Below, one piece after another: positions 17,033-25,864 of a stretch of DNA of 64,000 nt (positions are counted from its first letter, which is position 1; every line of letters begins with the position of its first letter). The translations under genes were made by a program, and so were the position numbers. The notes below the pieces were generated by a model. It was not told the DNA's origin. It did no database searches and was given only the letters and a program-made list of their open reading frames with translations. The stretch is from Vibrio brasiliensis LMG 20546 (lineage in GTDB: Bacteria > Pseudomonadota > Gammaproteobacteria > Enterobacterales > Vibrionaceae): NCBI RefSeq assembly GCF_000189255.1, contig NZ_AEVS01000008.1, positions 140,402-204,401 on the forward strand. The letters run 5' to 3'.

Positions 17033-17773
17033 TTATAGCTTTTTGGCGAGATTAAGCTGCTGTTGTAACAGTAACTGATAGCGGCTCGGTAACTGCTTTA
17101 TCTGAGCTGAGGTTTGAGTGCGGCAAAACTGAGAAATAGGCTGACCATCAAAAGGGTGGTGATGGAAAACCGTTTGTAGAGTGATCGCCAGAGCAACATA
17201 GTCATCTCTGGCGCTAACCTGACCATCACGGAATGTGGCATTGGCTCCACTATAGCGAGGAGAGACAGAACTACTCAGTGACTGATAATGTTGGCCTATG
17301 GCTAATGTGCTACCAAAATCGATAACACTTAATTCGCGACTGGACTCACTAAGCATGATATTGGCAGGCTTGATGTCTCCATGAATAAAGCCAGTATTGT
17401 GGATGCGGTGCAATATCGATTCAAGCTGACTTAACAGCGGTAATAGCTGGCGACGCTCAACACTCGCGGTAGCAAGTGAAATACCATCAACTAGCGACGT
17501 CATTAGCCAGTTTACGTGCTGGTGGCAGCCGGAATCTATGTAGGCGGGCCAGTGTTTGCAAACGTGCTGGGATAAAAAGCGAGTTTCGTTTTGCAGCTGG
17601 ATTTTTGCCTGAGATGTGAAAGCAAACTTGATCGCTACCCAACCGAAGTTAGAGCTATAAGCCTGATAAACATTTTTCCCTAATAAGGCACAACGGCTTA
17701 AGCCAAGCGCTCTGAAACAGGCTGCCACCTTATTGGGGACAGCCTGAGTGGATGCGCTTAGCTCCGCCGTCAT
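17033..17773 (-). CDS. T6SS-associated Ser/Thr protein kinase (PpkA-like, kinase domain only)
   Basis: The 246-residue protein is essentially one eukaryotic-type kinase domain. It has the ATP-anchoring lysine (VAIK, Lys49) and a catalytic loop HGDIKPANIML (Asp133, Lys135, Asn138; HGD instead of the usual HRD). The DFG motif is at residues 152-154 (IDFGS). No membrane segment or sensor tail is visible, unlike the longer PpkA of Pseudomonas. It is the last gene of the tss operon, 9 bases after tssM. In other T6SS loci such kinases act with an FHA protein, here encoded at 24194-25138, to switch on assembly. No partner phosphatase (PppA) is present in the window. Confidence 0.85.
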   Translation of the reverse strand: MTAELSASTQAVPNKVAACFRALGLSRCALLGKNVYQAYSSNFGWVAIKFAFTSQAKIQLQNETRFLSQHVCKHWPAYIDSGCHQHVNWLMTSLVDGISLATASVERRQLLPLLSQLESILHRIHNTGFIHGDIKPANIMLSESSRELSVIDFGSTLAIGQHYQSLSSSVSPRYSGANATFRDGQVSARDDYVALAITLQTVFHHHPFDGQPISQFCRTQTSAQIKQLPSRYQLLLQQQLNLAKKL

Positions 17774-17782
17774 CTCTGTTAC

Positions 17783-20700
17783 CTAGATGCTGGCTGGAAG
17801 AGTGAAGGCAGAGAAGAAGTTAGGCACGAACGGGTTGTTTTGCCCTTGAGTCTTAATACTCAGCTCTACCTGACTATCTTTGTGGCTAAACTTGACGCGA
17901 GTGCTTTGTGAGGTAGCGGAAATCACACGAGGTTCAATCAGTTTGAACCACGCCCAGCTACCCGTGAACTTCTCATCAGCAACCTGAACGTCCTGAGCGC
18001 GAAGCTGGAAGCCAATCGAGTCTTTGTCGACATCAGTCGCTGACCAGTTCTGCTTGCTCCAGAGTCTTGGACCATGTTGATAGGTGAACAATGACTTCTC
18101 AGCGACGATAGAGAACTGAGTTAAGTCAGGGCTCATCTCCAGTGCCTTAAGCTGGAACTGTAGTGAGAGGTTTTGCGGATCTTGCAAGAACAGTGCATTA
18201 CGGATATCTGCTGCTTTGTCGATCATCTGCCACACATTCGGGTCGAGCGCCAATCCTGTGTTTGGTAACAAGCCAGCCAGGAAAGGAGAACGTTCGTCAG
18301 TCGAGAAGCCTTTTAGCTTACTCTGGTAGAACTTATCGAGAACGCCGTTGCTCTTGAAGAAACTGGCGACATCATTGGTCGCAGCATCGAGAGACGAGCT
18401 CTTATTGAATGGGTAATAGGCTGCTATGGTGTTCTGATAAGTATCGAACACCTCCTCCTGCCAACTGCTGTTCAAGTAGCTATGAGCCAGAGACATTACC
18501 ATTTCATTTGCTTGCTGGGTAATATTAGCAATGATGGCGACTGAAAGAGCAGGCTGCTTAGCGGTATTGGCAGCAACAACCGAAACCGGATTACTTAGCT
18601 TGAGCTCCGCCGTCAGGGTATTGAAGGCCATTTCTTGCGGTGTTTCAGAGCTAAGGAACTTCTCTAACCACGCTTCCATTTCAGTAAACTGACCGAGTAG
18701 TGCGTCAATCGGCTTGGTGCCCTGATCGTTAGCAGTGACTTGCTGATGATAAGGAGTAAAGGCGATGTAGATTTGGCGAGCCATCTCTTTCTTATCGCTG
18801 TCCTGCGCTGGCGGCTGCTCTTGTGCCTCTTTACCTTGCTCTTTTGGTAACTCAATCTCCACTGACGTGTACTTGCTGACCGTTGTGTAGAGTTGGGCAA
18901 GTGGATTGTCTGAAGCGCTTGTCAGAACCGAAAGAGTACGGTTGAGAGTATCAGGGTCATTGACGTCATTAACCTGAATGTGAGACGTCATATCACGCCA
19001 GTAGTTGATGTAATCGTTCTGATACATCTGTTTCAGGTCACGACTGATGCGATATAACTCAAGTGCACTTGGTGAGTTGCCTGCAACGCCTTCGTAAGCC
19101 TGTAATGCCTCTGCAAGTACTGGAGATTCCACCGAAAGATCGAGCTCATTAAAGCCAGACGGTGTGTAAAGGTACGGAACCATGTAGCCGGCATAACTAG
19201 GTGAGAAGCTCAGTAACTGCGAGAAGTTGCTACCCAGTTCAGGGCGAACATCGATGCGCTTCGAATAGGTCGGAGAGTTAAGAATATGCTCGTAAAGCAG
19301 AGTCTCAATACCGGTTTGGTTAATCACCTTCTTAGCCAGTGTTTCCAGATCATAATTAGGTTTCACTGGTACCAGATCCTGGGCAAAAACATCATCAAGT
19401 AAGATACGAAGCTGCGCCAGATTGACGCTGTCCGCTTCACCCTGATCGCTTAAGGTAGACATGAAATAGCTTTTCAGCTCTTCAATGTTGGTTCGCTTTG
19501 GATCAAACAGTAATCGGTAGTTGTTGAGTAGCGACAGCGTTTTGGCCTGATCTTCTAAGTTAACGTAGACAAACAGGTCCTTCTCAAGCGTGTTCTCCAT
19601 AGATGGGATCAACACTTGTGACAGCTCCTCGAAATAGGCCGCCTCAACCTCATCCATAATGCTTGAACTTGGCATGAACGAGAGGGTGTACCAAGGTGCG
19701 GGCTCTAGATAGAGCGCATAAATACGATTGAGAGAGTAAAGGTTAGGAATATTATCCGCCATATTCTCGATATCGTAAGGGGACGCAGCGATGGCCTCCT
19801 TATAACGCTCAAGCATGTTATCAGCTCGAGCTTCACGGGCACTCTGATAGTCGAAGTCCAGTTTGATTACCGCAAGAACGGTAACGAGCAGCGCGACACA
19901 AAATACCGTGTAGGCACCTTGCCAGAACAGCAGCATATTCTCCTTGCGACGGTTAACCCCGACCAGGGTATTTTCGTTCAATACCACATGATTCATGATG
20001 TGCTGAGCAAACAGAGTCTGAGTCACTGGGATTTGTTGCTGCTGTTGGAACTTTTCATTACCGAGCGATTCGTTAATTACATTGGCCAGCAAATCGTACT
20101 GCTTAGTATCTGCTCCGCTATGGGTGAAATAGAAACCACGGAAACAGAGACCGTTGTTAAGCTGATCACCACGATAAAGTCGTTGCAGGAAGTGCCACAA
20201 ACTCTGCTTGAGCAGGCCAAACTGGTATGGCGCGGCACAAATAGAGTTACGGTAGTCTTGGTTAAGTTGCGAAGAGAGCGCCGTGCTGGTGCTGGCGATC
20301 AGCTGACTGATTAGGTGATCATACTCTTCGTTAAACCAGTCGGCATCGATACCGCCATTCTTGATGTAGGGTGACGTTGCACCAAAAACATCGTTGCGCT
20401 TGGCTTCATCAAACGCGGAGAAGAACTGACAGAAATCGTTAATCTGACCCATGTTGGTGATCAGGTTGTAGATTGGTATGTTGAGACCAAAGCTGTCGTT
20501 GAACGTTTTAATGGTCGATTTGAGATCATCGGCACGTTGGATAAGGGCTTCACGATTGCCAAGAAGTGTTTCTACTTCTGTGGTCAGCAGCATGCCATTG
20601 ATTGCCTGACGAGGGCGCCACTTATTAAGGCACTCAGTCAGAGTTTTCAGGTACTGTGCCTGTTGATCATCGCCGCAGCTTACTGAAATCATAATTGAGT

Positions 20701-21160
20701 GTTCGCTGAGCCAAAACAGCACCGGAAACTCAATATCATTACCAAAGTCATCAACCTTGTACGCTTCATAACCCATTTGAGTAATGATCGACTTATCTTT
20801 GCAAGGGTCGTCACTTAAAAACAGATAGATAGGTTGATCATAACGGCTGTTTAGGCGTTTCTTACGCTTCTGCACTTCAATCATTCGCTTGAAGTGAATC
20901 GCTAGCAGTTTGCTGCGTTTCTGAATCAACAGCCTTTGCTGGTCTGGTGTTTTGCTTGCCTGGCTGCTGCGCTGCATTAACCAGTAACAAAGTAAGCCAC
21001 AGAACAGGCCGGTGAGTACGGTCGCAACAATACTCACGGTCAGATAGTCTGGATAACCCAGCCACCAGGTTAATCCGCCTCCAATTAGCCATGACACGAG
21101 TGTCAGCGTAAGCGCCCAGATCAGGCTGCGCTTTCTATTCTTGTCAGTTGGTTTAGTCAT
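17783..21160 (-). CDS. tssM: T6SS membrane complex subunit TssM (IcmF/VasK)
   Basis: This protein of about 1125 residues is the inner-membrane core of the TssJLM channel. Two N-terminal membrane helices (about 10-60) precede a cytoplasmic domain, a third helix lies at about 405-428 (FWQGAYTVFCVALLVTVLAV), and a large periplasmic IcmF-related part follows. The usual Walker A of the cytoplasmic domain is not recognisable; the equivalent region reads PIYLFLSDDPCKDKS, so it probably does not bind nucleotide through a P-loop. I place the start at 21160, where a GAGG site precedes the ATG, giving an 8-base overlap with tssL. The ATG at 21175 has no site. Confidence 0.93.
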   Translation of the reverse strand: MTKPTDKNRKRSLIWALTLTLVSWLIGGGLTWWLGYPDYLTVSIVATVLTGLFCGLLCYWLMQRSSQASKTPDQQRLLIQKRSKLLAIHFKRMIEVQKRKKRLNSRYDQPIYLFLSDDPCKDKSIITQMGYEAYKVDDFGNDIEFPVLFWLSEHSIMISVSCGDDQQAQYLKTLTECLNKWRPRQAINGMLLTTEVETLLGNREALIQRADDLKSTIKTFNDSFGLNIPIYNLITNMGQINDFCQFFSAFDEAKRNDVFGATSPYIKNGGIDADWFNEEYDHLISQLIASTSTALSSQLNQDYRNSICAAPYQFGLLKQSLWHFLQRLYRGDQLNNGLCFRGFYFTHSGADTKQYDLLANVINESLGNEKFQQQQQIPVTQTLFAQHIMNHVVLNENTLVGVNRRKENMLLFWQGAYTVFCVALLVTVLAVIKLDFDYQSAREARADNMLERYKEAIAASPYDIENMADNIPNLYSLNRIYALYLEPAPWYTLSFMPSSSIMDEVEAAYFEELSQVLIPSMENTLEKDLFVYVNLEDQAKTLSLLNNYRLLFDPKRTNIEELKSYFMSTLSDQGEADSVNLAQLRILLDDVFAQDLVPVKPNYDLETLAKKVINQTGIETLLYEHILNSPTYSKRIDVRPELGSNFSQLLSFSPSYAGYMVPYLYTPSGFNELDLSVESPVLAEALQAYEGVAGNSPSALELYRISRDLKQMYQNDYINYWRDMTSHIQVNDVNDPDTLNRTLSVLTSASDNPLAQLYTTVSKYTSVEIELPKEQGKEAQEQPPAQDSDKKEMARQIYIAFTPYHQQVTANDQGTKPIDALLGQFTEMEAWLEKFLSSETPQEMAFNTLTAELKLSNPVSVVAANTAKQPALSVAIIANITQQANEMVMSLAHSYLNSSWQEEVFDTYQNTIAAYYPFNKSSSLDAATNDVASFFKSNGVLDKFYQSKLKGFSTDERSPFLAGLLPNTGLALDPNVWQMIDKAADIRNALFLQDPQNLSLQFQLKALEMSPDLTQFSIVAEKSLFTYQHGPRLWSKQNWSATDVDKDSIGFQLRAQDVQVADEKFTGSWAWFKLIEPRVISATSQSTRVKFSHKDSQVELSIKTQGQNNPFVPNFFSAFTLPASI

Positions 21161-22358
21161 CGCGCTGAACCTCATTATCGTTATTATTATCTTTCTGCGT
21201 ATTTCTTACGATGATTGGAGTCAGTGACTCCTTTTCTACATACCAGCTTTTGATTTCTCGTGCTTGTTCTGACGAGTCACTGCGCACGATGACACGGAAG
21301 TAATTGTCAAACTCGTCCACTTGCGGTTGATACTTTGAAGCCATTAGCTTAGCGACAAATTTCTCAGCGTTAGCGCGCGAGGAGAAGGTCGCTAACTGAA
21401 CCAGCCAAGAGGAGTAGCTAGTCGCAAGATTAGCAGGAGGTGTTGCCTCAACCAGCTCAACTTTACTGGCGCGCTGAGGTTTATTCTCTAAATCACCATC
21501 CTGACTGATAAATACAATGTCATTGACCTGACCAGACATAACGTAACGATTACTAAAGTCTGCCAGATTGCCGAAGTCACGTGCTCGTTGTGGGTGGGTC
21601 TTGTTGTACCAGAAGTGGGTGAGCCCAACGCTGGTTAGAATTAAACACAGGAAAAATACCGTCGTAACCATGTAGCGCTTACGTCTGGTTGGTTTGCGCA
21701 TTTGCGGCAGTTTGGTGCGGGTATGACAATACATGTTACCTGACTGACGGTACTGGCTAATCACTTGCTCAAGTTGATGAGTAAAAGCCTTAAGCTGGTC
21801 ACTGCCTGTCTCGCGATACTGACCTTTAAAGCCAATATTGACGAAGATATAGATGACCTCAAGCAAGTCGATCATCTTATGTGGCTGTCTGAGTGCTTTA
21901 TCCGCTACGGTAAAGAACAGTTCGCCACCATTACGCATGCCGAATAATTCACTGAGCAGGGTTTTGTTTTCCCACCCGCGTGACTCACCCCACTCGCAAT
22001 AGATAATCAGTTCATCTAACACGACCGCATATAGGAAGCAGAGCTTATCAATGACGGCGACAGGATAGTTGAGTTCAGCACCTTTGGTTTTGATGTCATT
22101 AACAGCGTCGACAAGTTGTTGCCTCAGGGTTGTGACATCTTCAGGCTCCGGCAGAGTAGGCACCTTGAGCGTGATCGCCAGCAACTCACTACTGATGTTG
22201 AGTAGCTGGTTTTCTGCTTTATCGAAATAGTGGAGGAACTCGCTGCGGCCTCGGCTGGCATCAACGGGAGACCAAACAGTATCGCTGCCTTCGTCTTTGC
22301 TTACGAAATCAGACTGTTTTGCGTCCCAGACCAGCGTATCTTCGTCTAAATAATCCAT
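21153..22358 (-). CDS. tssL: T6SS membrane complex subunit TssL (DotU/VasF) with C-terminal SPOR domain
   Basis: This 401-residue protein carries an N-terminal cytoplasmic DotU domain (about 40-215, with YPVAVIDKLCFLYAVVLDE and WENKTLLSELFG). A single membrane helix lies at about 229-250 (VTTVFFLCLILTSVGLTHFW). The periplasmic extension ends in a SPOR-type peptidoglycan-binding domain at about 320-390 (WLVQLATFSSRANAEKFVAKL). Classic TssL lacks this extension; some systems carry OmpA-like or SPOR extensions that anchor the complex to the cell wall. It partners TssM and TssJ. The gene starts 4 bases after tssK and overlaps the tssM start. Confidence 0.93.
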   Translation of the reverse strand: MDYLDEDTLVWDAKQSDFVSKDEGSDTVWSPVDASRGRSEFLHYFDKAENQLLNISSELLAITLKVPTLPEPEDVTTLRQQLVDAVNDIKTKGAELNYPVAVIDKLCFLYAVVLDELIIYCEWGESRGWENKTLLSELFGMRNGGELFFTVADKALRQPHKMIDLLEVIYIFVNIGFKGQYRETGSDQLKAFTHQLEQVISQYRQSGNMYCHTRTKLPQMRKPTRRKRYMVTTVFFLCLILTSVGLTHFWYNKTHPQRARDFGNLADFSNRYVMSGQVNDIVFISQDGDLENKPQRASKVELVEATPPANLATSYSSWLVQLATFSSRANAEKFVAKLMASKYQPQVDEFDNYFRVIVRSDSSEQAREIKSWYVEKESLTPIIVRNTQKDNNNDNEVQRDD

Positions 22359-22362
22359 AGCC

Positions 22363-23694
22363 TTATCTCAGCGCGTAGAGCATAACTTCAAGTTCACTGA
22401 TTCGGGTATCGACATGCAGAGCGATCGCATCTCGGTTCTCCAGCATCTCCAGCCACATTCTGTCGGCAGTATCGATTTCAAAATAAGCGACACCCTGCAT
22501 TGGTTTTAGCTCACTCGGTGCAACAGGAAGCGGAGACAGGGCAATACCTGACAAGCCATTTCTAACAATTTCTACAATGCGAGTGTTATTGCTCAACTTA
22601 GCTGAAACAGGAAACAGCTCGTTCAGTTCGGCACTGCTGATGTTTGATTTGACCGATAGTACAAAGCGTCGGTTGCTGACACTGGCGGTATCTTTAATCA
22701 GGGTGCGCAGCAAGCGACGTTTTTCAAACAGAGAGTTATCCCATGAGAACTCAAGTACAGAATCCTGCTGAACCAGAGTCAGCATGTTACGTAATGATGA
22801 GAACAGCGGGTTAAAGCTCTCATACAGCTTATGATGTTGCAATGGTTGGCAAGGCTCTGGAATTGCTGGCGTTAACGCCATCACCTGAGCTTCGAACTTG
22901 CGTAACTCACCATACAGTTGATGGGTCTGAATCTTAGGGTTAGTAATGGTCAAATCGAACCACGGAAGCCAACTGTTGAGAGTCTGTAACCACAGGTAGT
23001 CCTGCATCATTGACTGCGGGCTCTTCTGACCTTGGCCTGCCTGAATCCGCTGTAGCAGGCTGGTAGCACGGTTAGCTGTCAGAGCGTGGATCTCTTTCAG
23101 GCGTTCCAGCAGCAGTTGAGAAGCGCCATAGTGGAGACACGCCGGAATAAATGCGCGGTCGAGAATCACTTCACCAGACTCGGTACATTCGAGGATCTTG
23201 GCTACTGGCACCAGAGTGAAACCAGAGGTATCTTCGCCTTCTAGCTTGATAGAGATGTTGAGGTGAGCCACATCGACTTCAACACTGGCGTTTTCAGAGG
23301 TTGAAGTGTCGAAGACATTAATTGAGCGACTCAGGTAGCGACCCTGATCAGAGGCTTCCTGACCATAATCGTTGTTACCTTGCAATGAAATCGGCAGAGC
23401 AAGATAGACCACAGTTTCAATGCTACCTTGAGTGATGTCGCGCGCTACTTCATGCATCATTTCAAAATGCGTGCCGTCTGGGAACACACCAGCACTGCTG
23501 GCGATAGAGAGCTTGCCAATTTTAAGCAACTCGTGATTAATCGTCAGTTCGGTTACTCCATAAAAGGGAGCAAATCCAGCCAGTGTCTCTACATTTTGAC
23601 GTACATAGTTTTGAACGTAGCGATCTTGCTGCTGAAAATGTTGTGGGGCAATAAACATGCCTTCTTGCCATACTACTTTTTTAAACGCGTCCAC
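22363..23694 (-). CDS. tssK: T6SS baseplate subunit TssK (VasE/ImpJ)
   Basis: The 443-residue protein begins with the hallmark KVVWQEGMFIAPQHFQQQDR of TssK. The shoulder, helical hairpin (about 220-330) and C-terminal head regions follow, ending in IDTADRMWLEMLENRDAIALH. TssK trimers attach the baseplate to the TssL cytoplasmic domain and resemble phage receptor-binding proteins. It lies 20 bases after tssJ and 4 before tssL, so the membrane-anchor genes tssJ-tssK-tssL-tssM are contiguous, a common arrangement. Confidence 0.95.
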   Translation of the reverse strand: MDAFKKVVWQEGMFIAPQHFQQQDRYVQNYVRQNVETLAGFAPFYGVTELTINHELLKIGKLSIASSAGVFPDGTHFEMMHEVARDITQGSIETVVYLALPISLQGNNDYGQEASDQGRYLSRSINVFDTSTSENASVEVDVAHLNISIKLEGEDTSGFTLVPVAKILECTESGEVILDRAFIPACLHYGASQLLLERLKEIHALTANRATSLLQRIQAGQGQKSPQSMMQDYLWLQTLNSWLPWFDLTITNPKIQTHQLYGELRKFEAQVMALTPAIPEPCQPLQHHKLYESFNPLFSSLRNMLTLVQQDSVLEFSWDNSLFEKRRLLRTLIKDTASVSNRRFVLSVKSNISSAELNELFPVSAKLSNNTRIVEIVRNGLSGIALSPLPVAPSELKPMQGVAYFEIDTADRMWLEMLENRDAIALHVDTRISELEVMLYALR

Positions 23695-23714
23695 GAAAAT
23701 TCCCTATTAACTGA

Positions 23715-24197
23715 CTAAAATACCTGCCACCAGCTCGACTCTGGAGTGACAATATTTAATGAGGCTTTTGCCCCTTGAATGTGAAGCTGTAGGAATTGAT
23801 CTTCCTCTACTGGCAAAGTCGAAAAGGCTTTGGCTTCACTATTTTGGTAATCAACGAACTCCACTAAAACTGCGACGTATTGAGTGGTTTTATTGATGTC
23901 CAATGTCTGTTGTGAGTCACTGTTAGGTAAGATTACCGGCAGTATCTGCTTTGAAACCAGATTGGCGCTCAACAACTGAACATCGTTATTGTAGAGATCG
24001 ATAAACGGCAGTTGCTTAAACATCTGCACGTCGGTTAACTGATACAAACGAACCACCACTGGGTTGGCTGGGTTTGAATCAGATGGGTTCATTGCTTCGT
24101 CGGTTTTAATCGACAAACTATATTGAGAAACAACGGGCACCGGATCTGAAGAACATCCAGCGAGAAAGAGGGCGGCTGCCAAATACCACTTTGTCAT
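23715..24197 (-). CDS. tssJ: T6SS outer-membrane lipoprotein TssJ (VasD)
   Basis: The 160-residue lipoprotein has a signal ending in the lipobox LAGC (Cys15). Its transthyretin-like beta-sandwich pattern includes NPVVVRLYQLTD (about 45-56) and FIDLYNND, the loop region that in TssJ contacts TssM. The order tssJ-tssK-tssL-tssM fits. The start overlaps the FHA gene by 4 bases (ATGA), so the genes are translationally coupled. The predicted position is the inner leaflet of the outer membrane. Confidence 0.93.
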   Translation of the reverse strand: MTKWYLAAALFLAGCSSDPVPVVSQYSLSIKTDEAMNPSDSNPANPVVVRLYQLTDVQMFKQLPFIDLYNNDVQLLSANLVSKQILPVILPNSDSQQTLDINKTTQYVAVLVEFVDYQNSEAKAFSTLPVEEDQFLQLHIQGAKASLNIVTPESSWWQVF

Positions 24198-25138
24198 CCG
24201 TTTTCCTCTCTCTGTTTCTGCATATTCTCCATAAACAGGGCTTTAAACTGACGGCGGAAGTCGCCGTTCTGCTGACGATGTTTGAAGTGTTTACGATAGA
24301 TATTCCAGTACTTCTTCTCTTTGTTGCTAAACAAGCCGCCTGAAATGTACTCGCTAAACTGGGTTTCCAGCTCAGTTGGGGCGAACTCATTAAGGAACTG
24401 GTCAACCGTCTTTTCTAACGCATCAAACAGCGCTTCATGCTGCATCATAGGGTTTTGCAAGTACTGCTGATTCTTCTCGCTGATGGTCAGCAGCTTCTCA
24501 ATAGATGCTTCTAGCTGAGTGTTCTGTGGCGCATCAACGGGCAGATATTGCAACTCACTCTTTGGGCTGAAGACCTGTGGCTGTTCCACTTCGTCAATCT
24601 CTACGTGTTGCGCGACTTCATCACTATCAAGATCTTCAAATGGATCAGAGGCAAAAGGGTCGTCGCTCAGAACGTTCTTGTGTGAAAATGCGCTGCTCGC
24701 CGGCTTTGCGACAGGAGCCTCGCTTTGCTCAAGAAATTCAGTTTCGTCGTCATTGAGATTGAGCTCAAAGGGCTGAGCAAACACATCGTCAATAGGCTCA
24801 GCGGCACTTTCGCTGTTAGAAGACACCAGCGTAGAGACCAACATGGTGTAGTTCTCGACCTTAACGATATCGCCGTCATTGAGTGGATACTCTTTGTCTT
24901 TATTCATTGGCTTATCGTTAAGTTGAGCCTGATTCTGGCCACGGTTAATGATGACATAACCGCGATCAGTAAGGCGTACTTCACCGTGTGAACGGGAAAT
25001 ACGTTTGCTTTGGTCTGGTAAACAGATATCGCAGGCAGGAGCACGACCAAAAGTGCCTCCTGACTCAGGAAGATACACAACTCTTGAGGTGACAACCTCT
25101 TCAGTGGGTACAGAAATCAAATGAACACTGACGGCCAC
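24194..25138 (-). CDS. tagH: T6SS FHA-domain protein (TagH/Fha)
   Basis: The 314-residue protein has an N-terminal FHA domain at about 24-100. The phosphothreonine-binding residues are recognisable in GGTFGRAPACDICLPD and RISRSHGEVRL. An acidic linker rich in Asp, Glu and Pro follows (about 118-200). A C-terminal TagH-type domain holds NEFAPTELETQFSEYISGG and KKYWNIYRKHFKHRQ. FHA proteins recognise threonines phosphorylated by PpkA-type kinases and promote T6SS assembly. The kinase gene sits at the end of the same operon, so a TagH-kinase relay is likely. It lies 3 bases after the periplasmic binding protein gene and overlaps tssJ by 4 bases. Confidence 0.9.
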   Translation of the reverse strand: MAVSVHLISVPTEEVVTSRVVYLPESGGTFGRAPACDICLPDQSKRISRSHGEVRLTDRGYVIINRGQNQAQLNDKPMNKDKEYPLNDGDIVKVENYTMLVSTLVSSNSESAAEPIDDVFAQPFELNLNDDETEFLEQSEAPVAKPASSAFSHKNVLSDDPFASDPFEDLDSDEVAQHVEIDEVEQPQVFSPKSELQYLPVDAPQNTQLEASIEKLLTISEKNQQYLQNPMMQHEALFDALEKTVDQFLNEFAPTELETQFSEYISGGLFSNKEKKYWNIYRKHFKHRQQNGDFRRQFKALFMENMQKQREENG

Positions 25139-25141
25139 TAG

Positions 25142-25864
25142 TTACCTCTCACATTTAGAAACAGCAGCATTAAATGCAGCTAAGAAACCGGAGTACTTGT
25201 TTAGGAATCGATTTGAAAAATACACACCCATAGGTTTGGTTTCGTGAATTTGATCCTGGAAGAAATCATTTGGCAGGCCAGCTTCTTTTAGCTCACCGTC
25301 AAACACCAGTTCATCCTCCAGTGCAACATCAATTTCCCTTTGTTTTAAAAGCTTTAGTAATACTTTAGCATCTCGTGGCTGTTTGACTACATTGAAGCCA
25401 TTACGTTTTAGCCAAAACCACTTGTTCGACCCAAATTTGGCAGAGAATTTAAGGTTAACTTTTGACAATTCATCAATTTTCGGCTCAACACCAGGGCCGA
25501 AATACCACATCAGCTTTTGATGAGCGACTGGTGCAGATAAAGTCGCGTAGTCATCGCGTTCTGCCGTTTGTGTCGCGACGAAGAAACCATGCTGAGCACC
25601 GCTATGAACGCGCAACTGAGCATCTGACCACGTAGTCATGGTCAGTTGGTATGGCTGGCCCATTTTGCCTAATACGCACTTAACCTTATCCAGTGCGATT
25701 CCCTGCATCTGGCCAAACTTATACTCTTGGTAAGGTGGCCAGTCCTGAGTGGTCAGCATCAATCTTGCTGGACCGACACTCGCTTGCGCCCAGGTAGCCG
25801 AACTGGCAACCAGGCTCATCATTGTTAGCAGGCAGAAAGTAATACTCGGCATTATTCTGGCCAT
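25142..25864 (-). CDS. periplasmic solute-binding protein (SBP_bac_3-like) inside the T6SS operon
   Basis: This 240-residue protein has a signal peptide of about 26 residues (SSATWA-QA). The body resembles family 3 extracellular solute-binding domains: DWPPYQEYKFGQMQGIALDKV near residue 40, SAPVAHQKLMWYFG in the middle, and LLKLLKQREIDVALEDELVFD in the second lobe. Two cysteines (about 63 and 238) could form a disulfide. It has no matching permease or ATPase here. It overlaps the preceding binding-protein gene by 13 bases and lies 3 bases before the FHA gene, so it is clearly in the tss operon. A sensory role feeding the adjacent membrane protein is inference; the ligand is unknown. Confidence 0.75.
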   Translation of the reverse strand: MARIMPSITFCLLTMMSLVASSATWAQASVGPARLMLTTQDWPPYQEYKFGQMQGIALDKVKCVLGKMGQPYQLTMTTWSDAQLRVHSGAQHGFFVATQTAERDDYATLSAPVAHQKLMWYFGPGVEPKIDELSKVNLKFSAKFGSNKWFWLKRNGFNVVKQPRDAKVLLKLLKQREIDVALEDELVFDGELKEAGLPNDFFQDQIHETKPMGVYFSNRFLNKYSGFLAAFNAAVSKCER

